Positions 17,796-26,380 are shown, numbered from the stretch's first letter. The stretch: 64,000 nt of DNA from Prevotella sp. (GCA_017458005.1 JAFTGH010000002.1:1-64000), one strand, 5' to 3'. Notes: a model not told the origin generated them from the sequence alone. Numbers and translations are program-made.

Positions 17796-19889
17796 ATGGC
17801 AACAACAAAGAAAACGGCAACGAAGAAGCCTGCTGTCAAGAAGGCTGCTCCTAAGAAAGTTGTCAAGAAAGTAGAAGAACCCCAGCACATTGGATTGGTT
17901 CGAGATGACTCATGGCTTGAGCCTTTTGAGGGCGCAATCCGTGGACGTCATGATCATGCCCTGTGGAAGATTAGTCAGTTGACTAAAAACGGGAAACAGA
18001 CCCTGTCACAGTTTGCCTCAGGACATCTGTATTTTGGTTTGCATAAACTCGCCAAAGGATGGGTGTTCCGTGAGTGGGCACCTAACGCTACGGAGATCTA
18101 CCTCATCGGTGACTTCAACAACTGGCAGGAGTCGGAGAAATACAAGTGTAAGCGCATTGAGGGAACAGGCAATTGGGAACTGAAACTCTCCGAGAAAGCC
18201 ATCAAGCATGGTGACCTGTATAAGATGAAGGTGAAGTGGAATGGGGGAGAAGGTGAGCGCATTCCTGCATGGTGCCGTCGTGTGGTGCAGGATGACCAGA
18301 CGAAGATTTTCTCCGCCCAGGTATGGAATCCAGAGACACCTTATGTGTTTAAGAAAAAGAACTTCAAGCCCAATAAGAGTCCTCTGCTGATTTACGAGTG
18401 CCATGTGGGTATGGGACAAGATGCCGAGAAGGTAGGCTCTTATAAGGAGTTTACAGAAAATGTGTTGCCTCGTGTGAAGAAGGACGGTTACAACGCTATT
18501 CAGGTGATGGCAATCCAGGAGCATCCATACTATGGATCCTTTGGCTATCATGTGTCCAGTTTCTTCGCACCCTCCAGTCGTTTCGGTACTCCAGAGGATT
18601 TGAAGGAGATGATTGACACAGCCCATAAGATGGGAATTGCCGTAATCATGGATATCGTACATTCTCATGCGGTGAAGAACGAGGTAGAGGGATTGGGTAA
18701 TCTCGCAGGTGACCCTAACCAGTTCTTCTATCCCGGTGACCGTCATGAGCATCCAGCCTGGGACTCCCTGTGTTTCGATTACGGCAAGGATGATGTACTT
18801 CATTTCCTGCTCTCTAACTGTAAGTACTGGTTGGAGGAATATAAGTTCGATGGCTTCCGCTTTGACGGTGTGACCTCGATGCTGTATTACTCCCATGGCT
18901 TGGGCGAGGCTTTTGGTGGTTATGGCGACTATTTCAATGGTCATGAGGACGATAACGCTATCTGCTACCTGACCTTGGCAAACTGTCTGATACACGAGGT
19001 CAACCCACAGGCTATCACCATCGCAGAGGAGGTTTCAGGTATGCCTGGACTCGCCGCTAAATTCGAGAATGGCGGTTATGGCTTTGACTACCGTATGGCG
19101 ATGAATATTCCAGACTACTGGATCAAGACCATCAAGGAGGTACGTGATGAGGATATCAATGTATGTAGTATCTTCTGGGAAGTGAAAAACCGTCGTCCTG
19201 ACGAGAAGACCATCTCCTATTGTGAGAGCCACGACCAGGCATTGGTGGGTGATAAGACTATCATCTTCCGCCTGATAGACGCTGATATGTACTGGCACTT
19301 CAAGAAGGGTGATGAGAATGACATGGTGCATCGCGGTATTGCCCTGCATAAGATGATCCGCTTGGTAACGGCTGGTGCCATCAACGGTGGTTATCTGAAC
19401 TTCATGGGTAATGAGTTCGGACATCCGGAGTGGATCGACTTCCCACGTGAGGGTAATGGCTGGAGTTATAAATATGCCCGTCGCCAGTGGAACCTGGTGG
19501 ACAACAAGGAACTCTGTTACCACTGGTTGGGCGACTTCGACCGTAAGATGTTGGAAGTGATTAAGAGTCAGAAGAACTTCCAGGCAACACCAGTGACTGA
19601 GATATGGCATGATGATGGCGACCAAGTGCTGTGCTATATGCGTGGCGACCTCGTCTTTGTCTTCAACTTCTCACCCACACGTTCCTATACTGATTATGGC
19701 TTCCTTGTTCCCACAGGCTCTTATGAGGTGGTGCTGAATACGGATGCCAAGGAGTTTGGCGGTAACGGATTCGCAGATGACAGTGTCACGCACATCACCA
19801 ATTACGATCCGTTGTATGTCCAGGATCATAAGGAGTGGCTGAAGTTGTATATTCCTGCCCGTTCTGCAGTGGTGTTAAGGAAATTATAA
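17796..19889 (+). CDS. glgB: 1,4-alpha-glucan branching enzyme with a histone-like tail
   Basis: A 697-residue cytosolic GH13 enzyme that makes alpha-1,6 branches in glycogen. CBM48 lies at about 75-170 (FREWAPNATEIYLIGDFNNW) and the GH13 barrel at about 195-590. Catalytic residues are Asp357 in FRFDGVTSM, Glu411 in IAEEVSG and Asp480 in ESHDQ. The sequence resembles the eukaryote-like branching enzymes seen in Bacteroidota. The first 27 residues are unusual: Lys/Ala/Thr/Pro-rich (TTKKTATKKPAVKKAAPKK), like histone H1 tails, with no other in-frame start before the conserved region. A strong terminator follows. Confidence 0.95.
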   Translation: MATTKKTATKKPAVKKAAPKKVVKKVEEPQHIGLVRDDSWLEPFEGAIRGRHDHALWKISQLTKNGKQTLSQFASGHLYFGLHKLAKGWVFREWAPNATEIYLIGDFNNWQESEKYKCKRIEGTGNWELKLSEKAIKHGDLYKMKVKWNGGEGERIPAWCRRVVQDDQTKIFSAQVWNPETPYVFKKKNFKPNKSPLLIYECHVGMGQDAEKVGSYKEFTENVLPRVKKDGYNAIQVMAIQEHPYYGSFGYHVSSFFAPSSRFGTPEDLKEMIDTAHKMGIAVIMDIVHSHAVKNEVEGLGNLAGDPNQFFYPGDRHEHPAWDSLCFDYGKDDVLHFLLSNCKYWLEEYKFDGFRFDGVTSMLYYSHGLGEAFGGYGDYFNGHEDDNAICYLTLANCLIHEVNPQAITIAEEVSGMPGLAAKFENGGYGFDYRMAMNIPDYWIKTIKEVRDEDINVCSIFWEVKNRRPDEKTISYCESHDQALVGDKTIIFRLIDADMYWHFKKGDENDMVHRGIALHKMIRLVTAGAINGGYLNFMGNEFGHPEWIDFPREGNGWSYKYARRQWNLVDNKELCYHWLGDFDRKMLEVIKSQKNFQATPVTEIWHDDGDQVLCYMRGDLVFVFNFSPTRSYTDYGFLVPTGSYEVVLNTDAKEFGGNGFADDSVTHITNYDPLYVQDHKEWLKLYIPARSAVVLRKL

Positions 19890-19913
19890 ACAACATTTCT
19901 CCATTATGTTGTG

Positions 19914-19955
19914 GCGACCGTGCTGATGTTTATTGTCAGCACGGTCGCTCTTTTT
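19914..19955 (+). terminator. Rho-independent terminator after glgB
   Basis: A perfect 13-bp stem (19914-19926 with 19936-19948), 9-base loop, then a T-rich tract 19949-19955. Confidence 0.93.
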
Positions 19956-20020
19956 CTGCCAATTCTGCATAAAACCATAAAATTTTCGATAATATAGTCA
20001 ATATATTCGATAATTTTGTG

Positions 20021-20028
20021 TAATTTTG
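20021..20028 (+). promoter_or_regulatory. -7 element for dapA
   Basis: TAATTTTG, a perfect TAnnTTTG, 22 bases ahead of the dapA ATG at 20051. A second TAATTTTG lies at 20011-20018. No good -33 box at the ideal spacing. Confidence 0.5.
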
Positions 20029-20050
20029 CACATTGAAATATATTTCTATT

Positions 20051-20938
20051 ATGGTACATAATATCTTCAAAGGATTAGGTATTGCACTGATAACTCCTTT
20101 TTTAGAAGACGGGTCGGTAGATTATAAGTCGCTGATTCGTCTGGTAGAATATCAACTCGACAATGGTGCTGACTTTTTCTGTATCCTCGCCACAACGGGT
20201 GAGACACCCACATTGACGGAGGATGAGAAACAGAAGATTAAAGATTTAGTTGTGAGTGTGGTAGGCGGCAAGGTGCCCATCCTCATTGGCTGTGGCGGAT
20301 ATAATACCTCTGCGATAGTAGAGGAGTTGAGAACCCGTGATCTCAAGGGCGTGGACGGCATCCTGAGTGTCTGCCCTTATTATAATAAGCCGTCACAGGA
20401 AGGTCTTTATCAGCATTTCAAGGCAATCGCCGCAGCGACATCCCTCCCAGTTGTCCTCTACAATGTCCCTGGTCGTACTGGTGTGAACATGAAGGCGGAG
20501 ACCACTGTTCGCTTGGCGCGTGACTGCCAGAATATTGTCGCCATCAAGGAGGCAAGTGGTAACTTGGAGCAGGTCGACGAGATTATCAAGAACAAGCCCA
20601 AGGACTTTGACGTGATCTCTGGTGACGACGCTCTGACATTCCCCATGATCTCCTGTGGTGCCGTAGGTGTCATCAGTGTGATTGGTAATGCCTTGCCTCG
20701 TGAGTTCTCCAAGATGATTCGCCTGCAGATGAAAGGAGAGTATGACGGTGCCCGTAAGATACACCACCGTTTTACCGACTTGTTCTCTCTGCTTTTTGTC
20801 GACGGCAACCCCGCAGGTGTGAAAGCGATGCTTCACGAGATGGGATATATACAGAATGTGCTCCGTCTGCCTCTGGTGCCGACGCGTATCTCTACGTTAC
20901 AACGGATGAGTGAGATCATGAAGGAATTAAAGATATGA
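20051..20938 (+). CDS. dapA: 4-hydroxy-tetrahydrodipicolinate synthase
   Basis: A 295-residue class I aldolase making the first committed intermediate of lysine and diaminopimelate from pyruvate and aspartate semialdehyde. Visible motifs: ATTGETPTL (substrate loop), PVVLYNVPGRTG with the active-site Tyr, and VAIKEASGNL with the Schiff-base Lys. The ATG at 20051 is preferred to 20033 because the -7 element at 20021-20028 leaves too little leader for the latter. The product feeds peptidoglycan. The next gene starts five bases after the stop, suggesting one transcript with the AraC and partner-switching genes. Confidence 0.96.
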   Translation: MVHNIFKGLGIALITPFLEDGSVDYKSLIRLVEYQLDNGADFFCILATTGETPTLTEDEKQKIKDLVVSVVGGKVPILIGCGGYNTSAIVEELRTRDLKGVDGILSVCPYYNKPSQEGLYQHFKAIAAATSLPVVLYNVPGRTGVNMKAETTVRLARDCQNIVAIKEASGNLEQVDEIIKNKPKDFDVISGDDALTFPMISCGAVGVISVIGNALPREFSKMIRLQMKGEYDGARKIHHRFTDLFSLLFVDGNPAGVKAMLHEMGYIQNVLRLPLVPTRISTLQRMSEIMKELKI

Positions 20939-20943
20939 CGTGA

Positions 20944-21828
20944 ATGGAGGAGAGTAGGGTTATTCATGAGATAACGCCTTTGATGGGTAAGGACTCTCTC
21001 TATATTGCAGACCGCAGGAAGAAAGAGTTTACCTATCCTATTCACAACCACGAGGTCTTTGAGTTGAATTTCGTGGAGCATGCTGCTGGTGTGCGTCGTA
21101 TCGTGGGTGACTCCAACGAGGTGATTGATGAGTACGACCTCGTGCTGATCACCAGTCCCGACTTGGAGCATGTGTGGGAGCAGAACACCTGCACCAGTGA
21201 CGATATCCGTGAGGTAACCATCCAGTTCCATTTCGACCCCAACGAGGATAGTTTCCTCTCTCGCAATCCTTTTATGTCGATTCGTAAGATGATGCTGGAG
21301 GCTCGCAAGGGACTCTGTTTTCCTTTGGAGTCCATCATGCGTGTCTATCATCTCATCGATACCCTGAGTAGCGTCAAAGACGGCTTTTATGCTGTCACCC
21401 AGTTTATGACCATCCTCTACGAGTTGTCCAAATGTGATGGTGCCCGTACCCTTGCCACCAGTAGTTATGCCAAGGTGGAGGTGGCAAGTGACTCTCGGAG
21501 AATCTTGAAAGTCAAGAATTATATCAGCAAGAACTACCAGGAGGAGATCCGTCTGACGGCAATGGCTGATCTGGCAGGCATGAGTCCTTCCGCCTTCAGC
21601 CGTTTCTTCAAGTTGCATACGGGTCGTAACCTTAGCGATTATATCATAGACCTCCGACTGGGTTATGCCAGCAGGATGTTGGTAGATACAGCAAAGAGTA
21701 TTGCGGAGATCAGTTATGGCTGTGGTTTCAACAACCTCAGTAACTTCAACCGCATCTTCAAGAAGAAAAAGAACTGTTCTCCTTCGGAGTTCAGGGAGAA
21801 TTACCGTAAGACCAGAATCATCGTATAA
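20944..21828 (+). CDS. AraC-family transcriptional regulator
   Basis: A 294-residue regulator. The N-terminal half is a cupin-like sensing domain (FTYPIHNHEVFELNFVEHA). The C-terminal 100 residues hold two HTH motifs: LTAMADLAGMSPSAFSRFFK, and IAEISYGCGFNNLSNFNRIF followed by the AraC tail CSPSEFREN. The effector is unknown, though a small sugar-like ligand is usual for this architecture. It lies between dapA (5-base gap) and the SpoIIE-type gene (7-base gap). Confidence 0.93.
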   Translation: MEESRVIHEITPLMGKDSLYIADRRKKEFTYPIHNHEVFELNFVEHAAGVRRIVGDSNEVIDEYDLVLITSPDLEHVWEQNTCTSDDIREVTIQFHFDPNEDSFLSRNPFMSIRKMMLEARKGLCFPLESIMRVYHLIDTLSSVKDGFYAVTQFMTILYELSKCDGARTLATSSYAKVEVASDSRRILKVKNYISKNYQEEIRLTAMADLAGMSPSAFSRFFKLHTGRNLSDYIIDLRLGYASRMLVDTAKSIAEISYGCGFNNLSNFNRIFKKKKNCSPSEFRENYRKTRIIV

Positions 21829-21835
21829 ACTTATC

Positions 21836-23836
21836 ATGGATAGACTGAGAATATATATTGTATTACTGACAATGACTATAGGAGGACTCCTTCCTGTAGC
21901 GGCTCAGTCTGACTTTGAAAAGAATCTTCATACACTGGAGAAATTGATAGCGAATGCATATGCCACTCATGATGACACATTACTTGCCAAGGGCTTATGC
22001 CATCGTGCCGTTCTCTTCTATAATCTCGCCATGGACGACTCCATTATCCATCATGCGCCCCTCGACTTGGTGGAGATTCGCAAGACGAGGCAATGGAACC
22101 AGTATTACGAGATGTGGACCTATCTTGCCAACACCTATCTGTATAGTGGACAACCCAACAAAGCGCTTCGTGAGGTGCAGGCGATGTTCGATGATGCCAA
22201 GCAGCGAGGTGATAATTACGGAATGGGATTCGCCTATTACACGATGGGTAGCGTGTATGCCACGCTGAACAATTTTGACGAGTCAATCAGTTCCTACCAG
22301 AAGAGTATTGACTTGCTGTCGAAGATCAAGCCTTACCCGACCATCGTGCCCGATGTCTATGCCTATTACGGTGATATCCTCAATCTCAAAAAGGAATACC
22401 ACCAGTTAGAGCAGTTGACTGTACGGTGGAAGAAATTCTTGGAGGAATATGAGGAGACTCATAAGTCAAAGTTAAATCAGGGTACCAAAAATGTGCTGTA
22501 CACCTATTATTATATGGCATGTGCGCAGGCCCATCTGGGACTGGGAGAACTCGCTATGGGTGCCGAAGACTTGAAAAAGGCACATGATCTATTGGAATCA
22601 GAGTCGTCATTGAGAGGACAGACCTGGATGTTCTATATGGCAAAACTGCGCTATCTGCAGAAGCGCTATCCAGAGGCACTCCAGTTGAACGACAGGCGTA
22701 TGGCGTTGTTTGACGACAGCGACATGACGCAATATATCGACATCATCGGACAGCGTGCGGATATCCTCATGGCATTAGGGCGTTACAAAGAGGCTGCGGA
22801 ATATTATCTGAAGATGTACCAGATCAACGACTCCGTCAATGCGCAGGACACCAAACAGCAACTCAATGAGATGAATACCCTGTTCAAGGTCGATGAGTTG
22901 AAGATGGAGCAAGAGCGTGCCCAGTTCCGCAACACCCTGATTATCGTGGGACTCATAGTCCTTGCCCTGATTGTCTTCAGCATCTTCCGCTATATCGCCG
23001 CCAAGCGTCTGAAGGTGGCTCACGAGAAGTTGCAAACCACCCACGAGGAACTGCTGACGGCATACGACCAGTTGGAGGAGACCACCACGGCAAAGGAGCG
23101 TATAGAGAGCGATCTGCGTATTGCCAGAAATATCCAGATGGGTATGGTGCCGCATACGTTCCCCAACCGTCCAGACTTGGATATCTACGCGTCGATGACT
23201 CCTGCCAAGGAGGTGGGTGGTGACCTCTATGGCTATTTGCTGACTGACAATAAACTCTATTTCTGTCTGGGTGACGTATCTGGAAAAGGAGTGCCCGCAT
23301 CCCTCTTTATGGCACAGGCGACACGACTCTTCCGAACACTCGCTGCCCAAGGCTTGATGCCTGACAAGATATGTACCCAGATCAACGAGGCGCTTTCTGG
23401 TGAGGATAATGAGACGAGCATGTTCGTGACCATGTTCCTCGGACTGGTCGACTTGGAGACGGGGCATCTTGACTTCTGTAACGCCGGACATAACCCTCCT
23501 GTTATTATCGGCGAGAAAGCGGAGTTTGTGGAGATGTTGCCTAACGCGCCGATAGGACTGTGGCCTGGATTGGAGTATGAGGGCGAGGAGATTGCCGATA
23601 TCTCAGGAAAACCGTTCTTTGTCTACTCCGATGGTCTCAACGAGGCGGAGAACCGCCAACAGGAGCAGTTTACCGATGAGCGTCTGCTGGAACTGTTGGA
23701 GACCACACCTTTCGAAAGCGGACAACAGACGATTGAGATGCTGACAGAGAAAGTACACGAGCATCGTGACGGGGCGGAGCCTAACGACGACCTCACTATG
23801 CTATGTGTGAAAGTACAAGGACATTTACCTAATTAA
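21836..23836 (+). CDS. TPR / membrane SpoIIE-type PP2C phosphatase
   Basis: A 666-residue membrane protein. A signal peptide (about 1-22, IVLLTMTIGGLLPVAAQ) is followed by periplasmic TPR repeats (about 30-350). One transmembrane helix at about 367-386 (TLIIVGLIVLALIVFSIF) and a coiled coil (about 390-425) lead to a cytosolic PP2C_SIG domain (about 430-660). The phosphatase core has RIARNIQMGMVP, KEVGGDLYGY with metal-binding Asp, GDVSGKGVPASLFMA, and NAGHNPP. This family dephosphorylates STAS-domain anti-anti-sigma proteins. The RsbW-like kinase and STAS gene directly downstream are its likely partners; the TPR part would sense an envelope signal. Confidence 0.93.
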   Translation: MDRLRIYIVLLTMTIGGLLPVAAQSDFEKNLHTLEKLIANAYATHDDTLLAKGLCHRAVLFYNLAMDDSIIHHAPLDLVEIRKTRQWNQYYEMWTYLANTYLYSGQPNKALREVQAMFDDAKQRGDNYGMGFAYYTMGSVYATLNNFDESISSYQKSIDLLSKIKPYPTIVPDVYAYYGDILNLKKEYHQLEQLTVRWKKFLEEYEETHKSKLNQGTKNVLYTYYYMACAQAHLGLGELAMGAEDLKKAHDLLESESSLRGQTWMFYMAKLRYLQKRYPEALQLNDRRMALFDDSDMTQYIDIIGQRADILMALGRYKEAAEYYLKMYQINDSVNAQDTKQQLNEMNTLFKVDELKMEQERAQFRNTLIIVGLIVLALIVFSIFRYIAAKRLKVAHEKLQTTHEELLTAYDQLEETTTAKERIESDLRIARNIQMGMVPHTFPNRPDLDIYASMTPAKEVGGDLYGYLLTDNKLYFCLGDVSGKGVPASLFMAQATRLFRTLAAQGLMPDKICTQINEALSGEDNETSMFVTMFLGLVDLETGHLDFCNAGHNPPVIIGEKAEFVEMLPNAPIGLWPGLEYEGEEIADISGKPFFVYSDGLNEAENRQQEQFTDERLLELLETTPFESGQQTIEMLTEKVHEHRDGAEPNDDLTMLCVKVQGHLPN

Positions 23837-23848
23837 TTAACTATATAT

Positions 23849-24256
23849 ATGGAGAAAGAAATCTGTATAAAGAACCGAATGGAGGAACTGGCACGAGTAA
23901 ACCAGTTCATCGAGGAAATCGGGGAGGAGTTAGGATTAGACATGGAACTCCAGTTGAACCTCAACCTTGTGATTGAGGAGATGGTGGTCAACGTCATTTC
24001 CTATGCCTATCCCGAAGGAACTGAAGCCGACATTGAACTGAAGGCTGAGAGCAAAGGCAAAGAACTCACTTTCGTCCTGAGTGATCGTGGAAGGGAGTTT
24101 GATCCTACTCTGAGTGAACCTGCTGATATGGATGTCAATCCCGCAGAGCGTGATCTGGGCGGAATGGGAATCTATATCGTCAAGAACATCATGAACGAGG
24201 TGACTTACCAACGACTGGAGGGTAAGAACCTGTTGACGATGAAGAAAGATATTTAA
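23849..24256 (+). CDS. RsbW-like serine kinase / anti-sigma-type ATPase
   Basis: A 135-residue single-domain HATPase_c_2 protein. The N-box is NLVIEEMVVNVISYAYP, the G1 box DRGREFDPT, and the G2 box DLGGMGIYIVKNIM. It should phosphorylate the serine of the STAS protein encoded next, opposed by the SpoIIE-type phosphatase just upstream (12-base gap). No sigma factor is encoded nearby, so the final target is unknown. Confidence 0.92.
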   Translation: MEKEICIKNRMEELARVNQFIEEIGEELGLDMELQLNLNLVIEEMVVNVISYAYPEGTEADIELKAESKGKELTFVLSDRGREFDPTLSEPADMDVNPAERDLGGMGIYIVKNIMNEVTYQRLEGKNLLTMKKDI

Positions 24257-24300
24257 ACATTAAATATTAAACATTAGACATTAAACATTAAATATTATAA
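24253..24300. repeat. AT-rich short tandem repeat between the kinase and STAS genes
   Basis: Units of the form ATTAAACATTAAAT recur about three times, filling the whole gap between the two genes. Confidence 0.6.
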
Positions 24301-24304
24301 GACT

Positions 24305-24616
24305 ATGACACAGATTTTGAAAGAAAATGGTAAGACCATTATTAAGACCGGACAGCGTATTGATACCATGAATGCCGGTGAGTTTGAACGTGAGATTGAG
24401 CCAGCATTGGCTGATGGTGGTGTTGATCTTGAGATGGACTGCTCAGAACTGAACTATATGGCAAGTTCTGGTCTCCGTGTGATCCAGAAGACCATGCGTA
24501 CCGTGATGCAGCAGAAGGGTCAGTTCAAGATGACTAACGTAAGCCCTGAGATTTATAAAGTGTTGAACATGACGGGCTTCACTAAGTTTATGAAAGTAGA
24601 ACAGAGAAAAGACTAA
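24305..24616 (+). CDS. STAS-domain anti-anti-sigma-type protein
   Basis: A 103-residue single STAS domain. The phospho-acceptor region LNYMASSGLRVI has a serine pair at 54-55; Ser55 aligns with the phosphorylated serine of SpoIIAA-type proteins by the following Gly. The aspartate often found two residues before it is replaced by Ala. It would switch between the RsbW-like kinase and an unknown partner. The next gene begins six bases after its stop. Confidence 0.92.
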   Translation: MTQILKENGKTIIKTGQRIDTMNAGEFEREIEPALADGGVDLEMDCSELNYMASSGLRVIQKTMRTVMQQKGQFKMTNVSPEIYKVLNMTGFTKFMKVEQRKD

Positions 24617-24622
24617 TCAGAT

Positions 24623-25552
24623 ATGATTTGGATTGTTATTGCATTAGCATTAGTTGTTGCCGTCCTTTGCGTCGCCCTGTATTTTCAGATCAAGGGCAGT
24701 CGCGACCAGGCTGGGGAGCAGGAGGCTTTGCTCCGTGACTACCAGCGTCGTGTCGACGAGCAGCAACAGTTGTTGGAAGACTATCGTAGTCTTCAGAAGA
24801 ACTTCGAGAATGTCGGCGAGGGTTATGAGCAGGCACTCGACCTCTACGACAAGATGGAGGAGAACAGTCGTAAGTTAGAGGAGCGTAACGCTTTCTTGGA
24901 GAAGCAGAACGCTGACTTGCAGAAGACAAGTGCCACCAATGCCGAGTCGATGCGCACCAGCAAGGAGTTCATCCAGCAGGTGGTGCAGAAGATGACGAAG
25001 GAGTTGGACAAGATGGAGGCTTCTGCCGCAGCACCTCTTGCTGGTCTCGTCTATAGCATTCAGGACGCCAACGACCTGGGTAGCGACTCCGCCATCGAAC
25101 TCAACGACAATATCATGGCGGAGCAGGTGGCAAAGCAGGCTGTCGCTGAGTCGGCTATCGACAAGTGCCAGTACTTTACCTTCGAGTTGAAGGTTAGTCC
25201 TCAGGCTGCCTCGATGCTGCATACGAATGAGAAGCAGGCTGGTCATGCCCTTGCCTTGGTGCTCGACAACGCCAAGAAGTTCACGACCGACGGTAGTGTG
25301 ACACTGAGCGTAGACGCTGACTTGCAGGAGTCGAAGGTGACTTATACTGTGGAGGATACGGGTATGGGCGTTCCTGCCAATGAGGCTGACCGCATCTTTG
25401 AGCCCTACGTTAAACTGAACAGTTATTTCGACGGTCAGGGACTAGGTCTTACCTTCGCCCGCAGCATTGCCCGCCGCTTAGGTGGCGACTTGGTGCTTGA
25501 TACCACCAACACAGGTAGAGGTGCGCGCTTTGTGATGACCTTGCCGATGTAG
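24623..25552 (+). CDS. Membrane-anchored HATPase protein without a phosphoacceptor His
   Basis: A 309-residue protein. A transmembrane helix occupies about 1-21 (WIVIALALVVAVLCVALYF). A long Glu/Gln-rich coiled coil follows (about 25-135). The C-terminal 120 residues are a histidine-kinase ATPase domain with N-box LALVLDNAKKFT, G1 VEDTGMGVP, F-box IFEPYVKL and G2 GQGLGLTFARSIA. The region where an H-box should be contains no histidine; the only two (in SMLHTNEKQAGHALALV) abut the N-box. So this is not a standard two-component sensor. It may be a pseudokinase or may phosphorylate the STAS protein. Confidence 0.85.
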   Translation: MIWIVIALALVVAVLCVALYFQIKGSRDQAGEQEALLRDYQRRVDEQQQLLEDYRSLQKNFENVGEGYEQALDLYDKMEENSRKLEERNAFLEKQNADLQKTSATNAESMRTSKEFIQQVVQKMTKELDKMEASAAAPLAGLVYSIQDANDLGSDSAIELNDNIMAEQVAKQAVAESAIDKCQYFTFELKVSPQAASMLHTNEKQAGHALALVLDNAKKFTTDGSVTLSVDADLQESKVTYTVEDTGMGVPANEADRIFEPYVKLNSYFDGQGLGLTFARSIARRLGGDLVLDTTNTGRGARFVMTLPM

Positions 25553-25667
25553 TAATGGTGAAGTAAACCGTTATGTAAAGAAATATGGTCGGATTTTCTG
25601 TTCGCTTTTTTAGACCATCTAGAAAATTTAGAGGTTAAAAACCGACAGAATAATGCGAAAAACGAGA

Positions 25668-25747
25668 AAGGCGGCACCTTCGAGACCGTTTGCTCCTAGC
25701 AAACTACCCGAAAGGTGCCGCCTTCTTACCTCGAAGGTAGCACCTTC
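25668..25747. repeat. Nested inverted repeat (cruciform-like) plus a small dyad
   Basis: The outer arms 25668-25682 and 25709-25724 pair over about 15 bp with one bulged A. Inside, GTTTGCT (25688-25694) pairs with AGCAAAC (25698-25704) around a 3-base loop. Next to it GAAGGT (25733-25738) pairs with ACCTTC (25742-25747). The outer arm begins AAGGCGGCACCTT, and AGGCGGCACCTT also occurs at 2340-2351 after the HTH gene. Confidence 0.7.
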
Positions 25748-25761
25748 TTCTGCGAAAAATA

Positions 25762-25803
25762 GGGGCAAAAATGGCGTTTTTAGGCTGTTTTTGCCCCCTT
25801 TTT
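25762..25803 (+). terminator. Terminator-like hairpin with T-tract
   Basis: GGGGCAAAAA (25762-25771) pairs with TTTTTGCCCC (25788-25797), followed by a T-run to 25803. It probably ends the dapA-to-HATPase transcript. Confidence 0.75.
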
Positions 25804-26023
25804 CTTCACCTTTTCAACCCGCCATAAGGCTAACTTCTTAGTATTCAACTGTTTAACAAAACGCCTCATATTTTGCGTATTTGCAGCCAACTTCCGTCGA
25901 GTTTGAAAAATTGCCCTTCTCCAGAAGCACTTTGTTAAGAAAAGTCAAAGTCGCATATTGTTGATGCCATCACGTACATTATAAATTTAAGCAAAAAATG
26001 CAATGGTTTTCCAGAATATTTAT

Positions 26024-26031
26024 TATCTTTG
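26024..26031 (+). promoter_or_regulatory. -7 element of the DUF3990 cassette
   Basis: TATCTTTG, a perfect TAnnTTTG, just ahead of the first copy of the 35-base direct repeat. Confidence 0.55.
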
Positions 26032-26039
26032 TAGCCGAT

Positions 26040-26074
26040 AATAAACCATTCAAACGAAATAATCATAAACGAAC
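26040..26074 (+). repeat. Direct repeat, left copy, in the leader of the cassette
   Basis: 35 bases that align with 27076-27109 with three mismatches and one gap. The copies sit just before the first cassette gene and just before the large secreted-protein gene. Confidence 0.8.
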
Positions 26075-26083
26075 GGAGCAAAT

Positions 26084-26380
26084 ATGGGGCAACGATTACT
26101 TGAGCAGGAGAGACTTGACGGGCTTATGTCCGACAACGGATATCCATATCCGTCAAAGACAGAACTCATTAATATTTTTGTCTCTTCATGTGTAGAGTCT
26201 GCTGCCAGAAAAGAGAATGTCTCTACAAAAGAAATGTACCAACGGATGAAGGCTGTTGACCTGTTTAAGCAGTTTATCTATCCATGCTACGAGACTCTTC
26301 ACACACAAAGTCGCGACATTGTGACAGACGATGTGTTAACTGCCCTCAAGAATCGTGAATCCCATAAAACAGAAAAATGA
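26084..26380 (+). CDS. DUF3791-like small protein
   Basis: A 98-residue protein. The segment IFVSSCVESAARKENVSTKE and the later YPCYETLHTQSRDIVTDDV resemble DUF3791 proteins, which typically end in a YExLHTQG-like stretch. It is encoded just before the DUF3990 gene, overlapping it by four bases (ATGA). From co-occurrence, DUF3791 proteins are plausible partners or antitoxins of DUF3990 proteins; this is inference. Confidence 0.7.
   Translation: MGQRLLEQERLDGLMSDNGYPYPSKTELINIFVSSCVESAARKENVSTKEMYQRMKAVDLFKQFIYPCYETLHTQSRDIVTDDVLTALKNRESHKTEK

Larger units (their letters stand above)
25553..26023. other. Gene-free, hairpin-rich intergenic stretch
   Basis: No coding frame is supported over about 470 bases. 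It holds a large nested dyad (25668-25724), a small dyad (25733-25747), a terminator (25762-25803), and then AT-rich sequence up to the promoter of the DUF3990 cassette. I see no RNA family I can name. Confidence 0.6.

Noticed and set aside
25668-25724. Integron attC-like site
   Set aside because: The nested fold and GTTTGCT/AGCAAAC inner stem recall attC, but the core does not fit GTTRRRY/RYYYAAC, no integrase is seen and the neighbours are not a cassette array.
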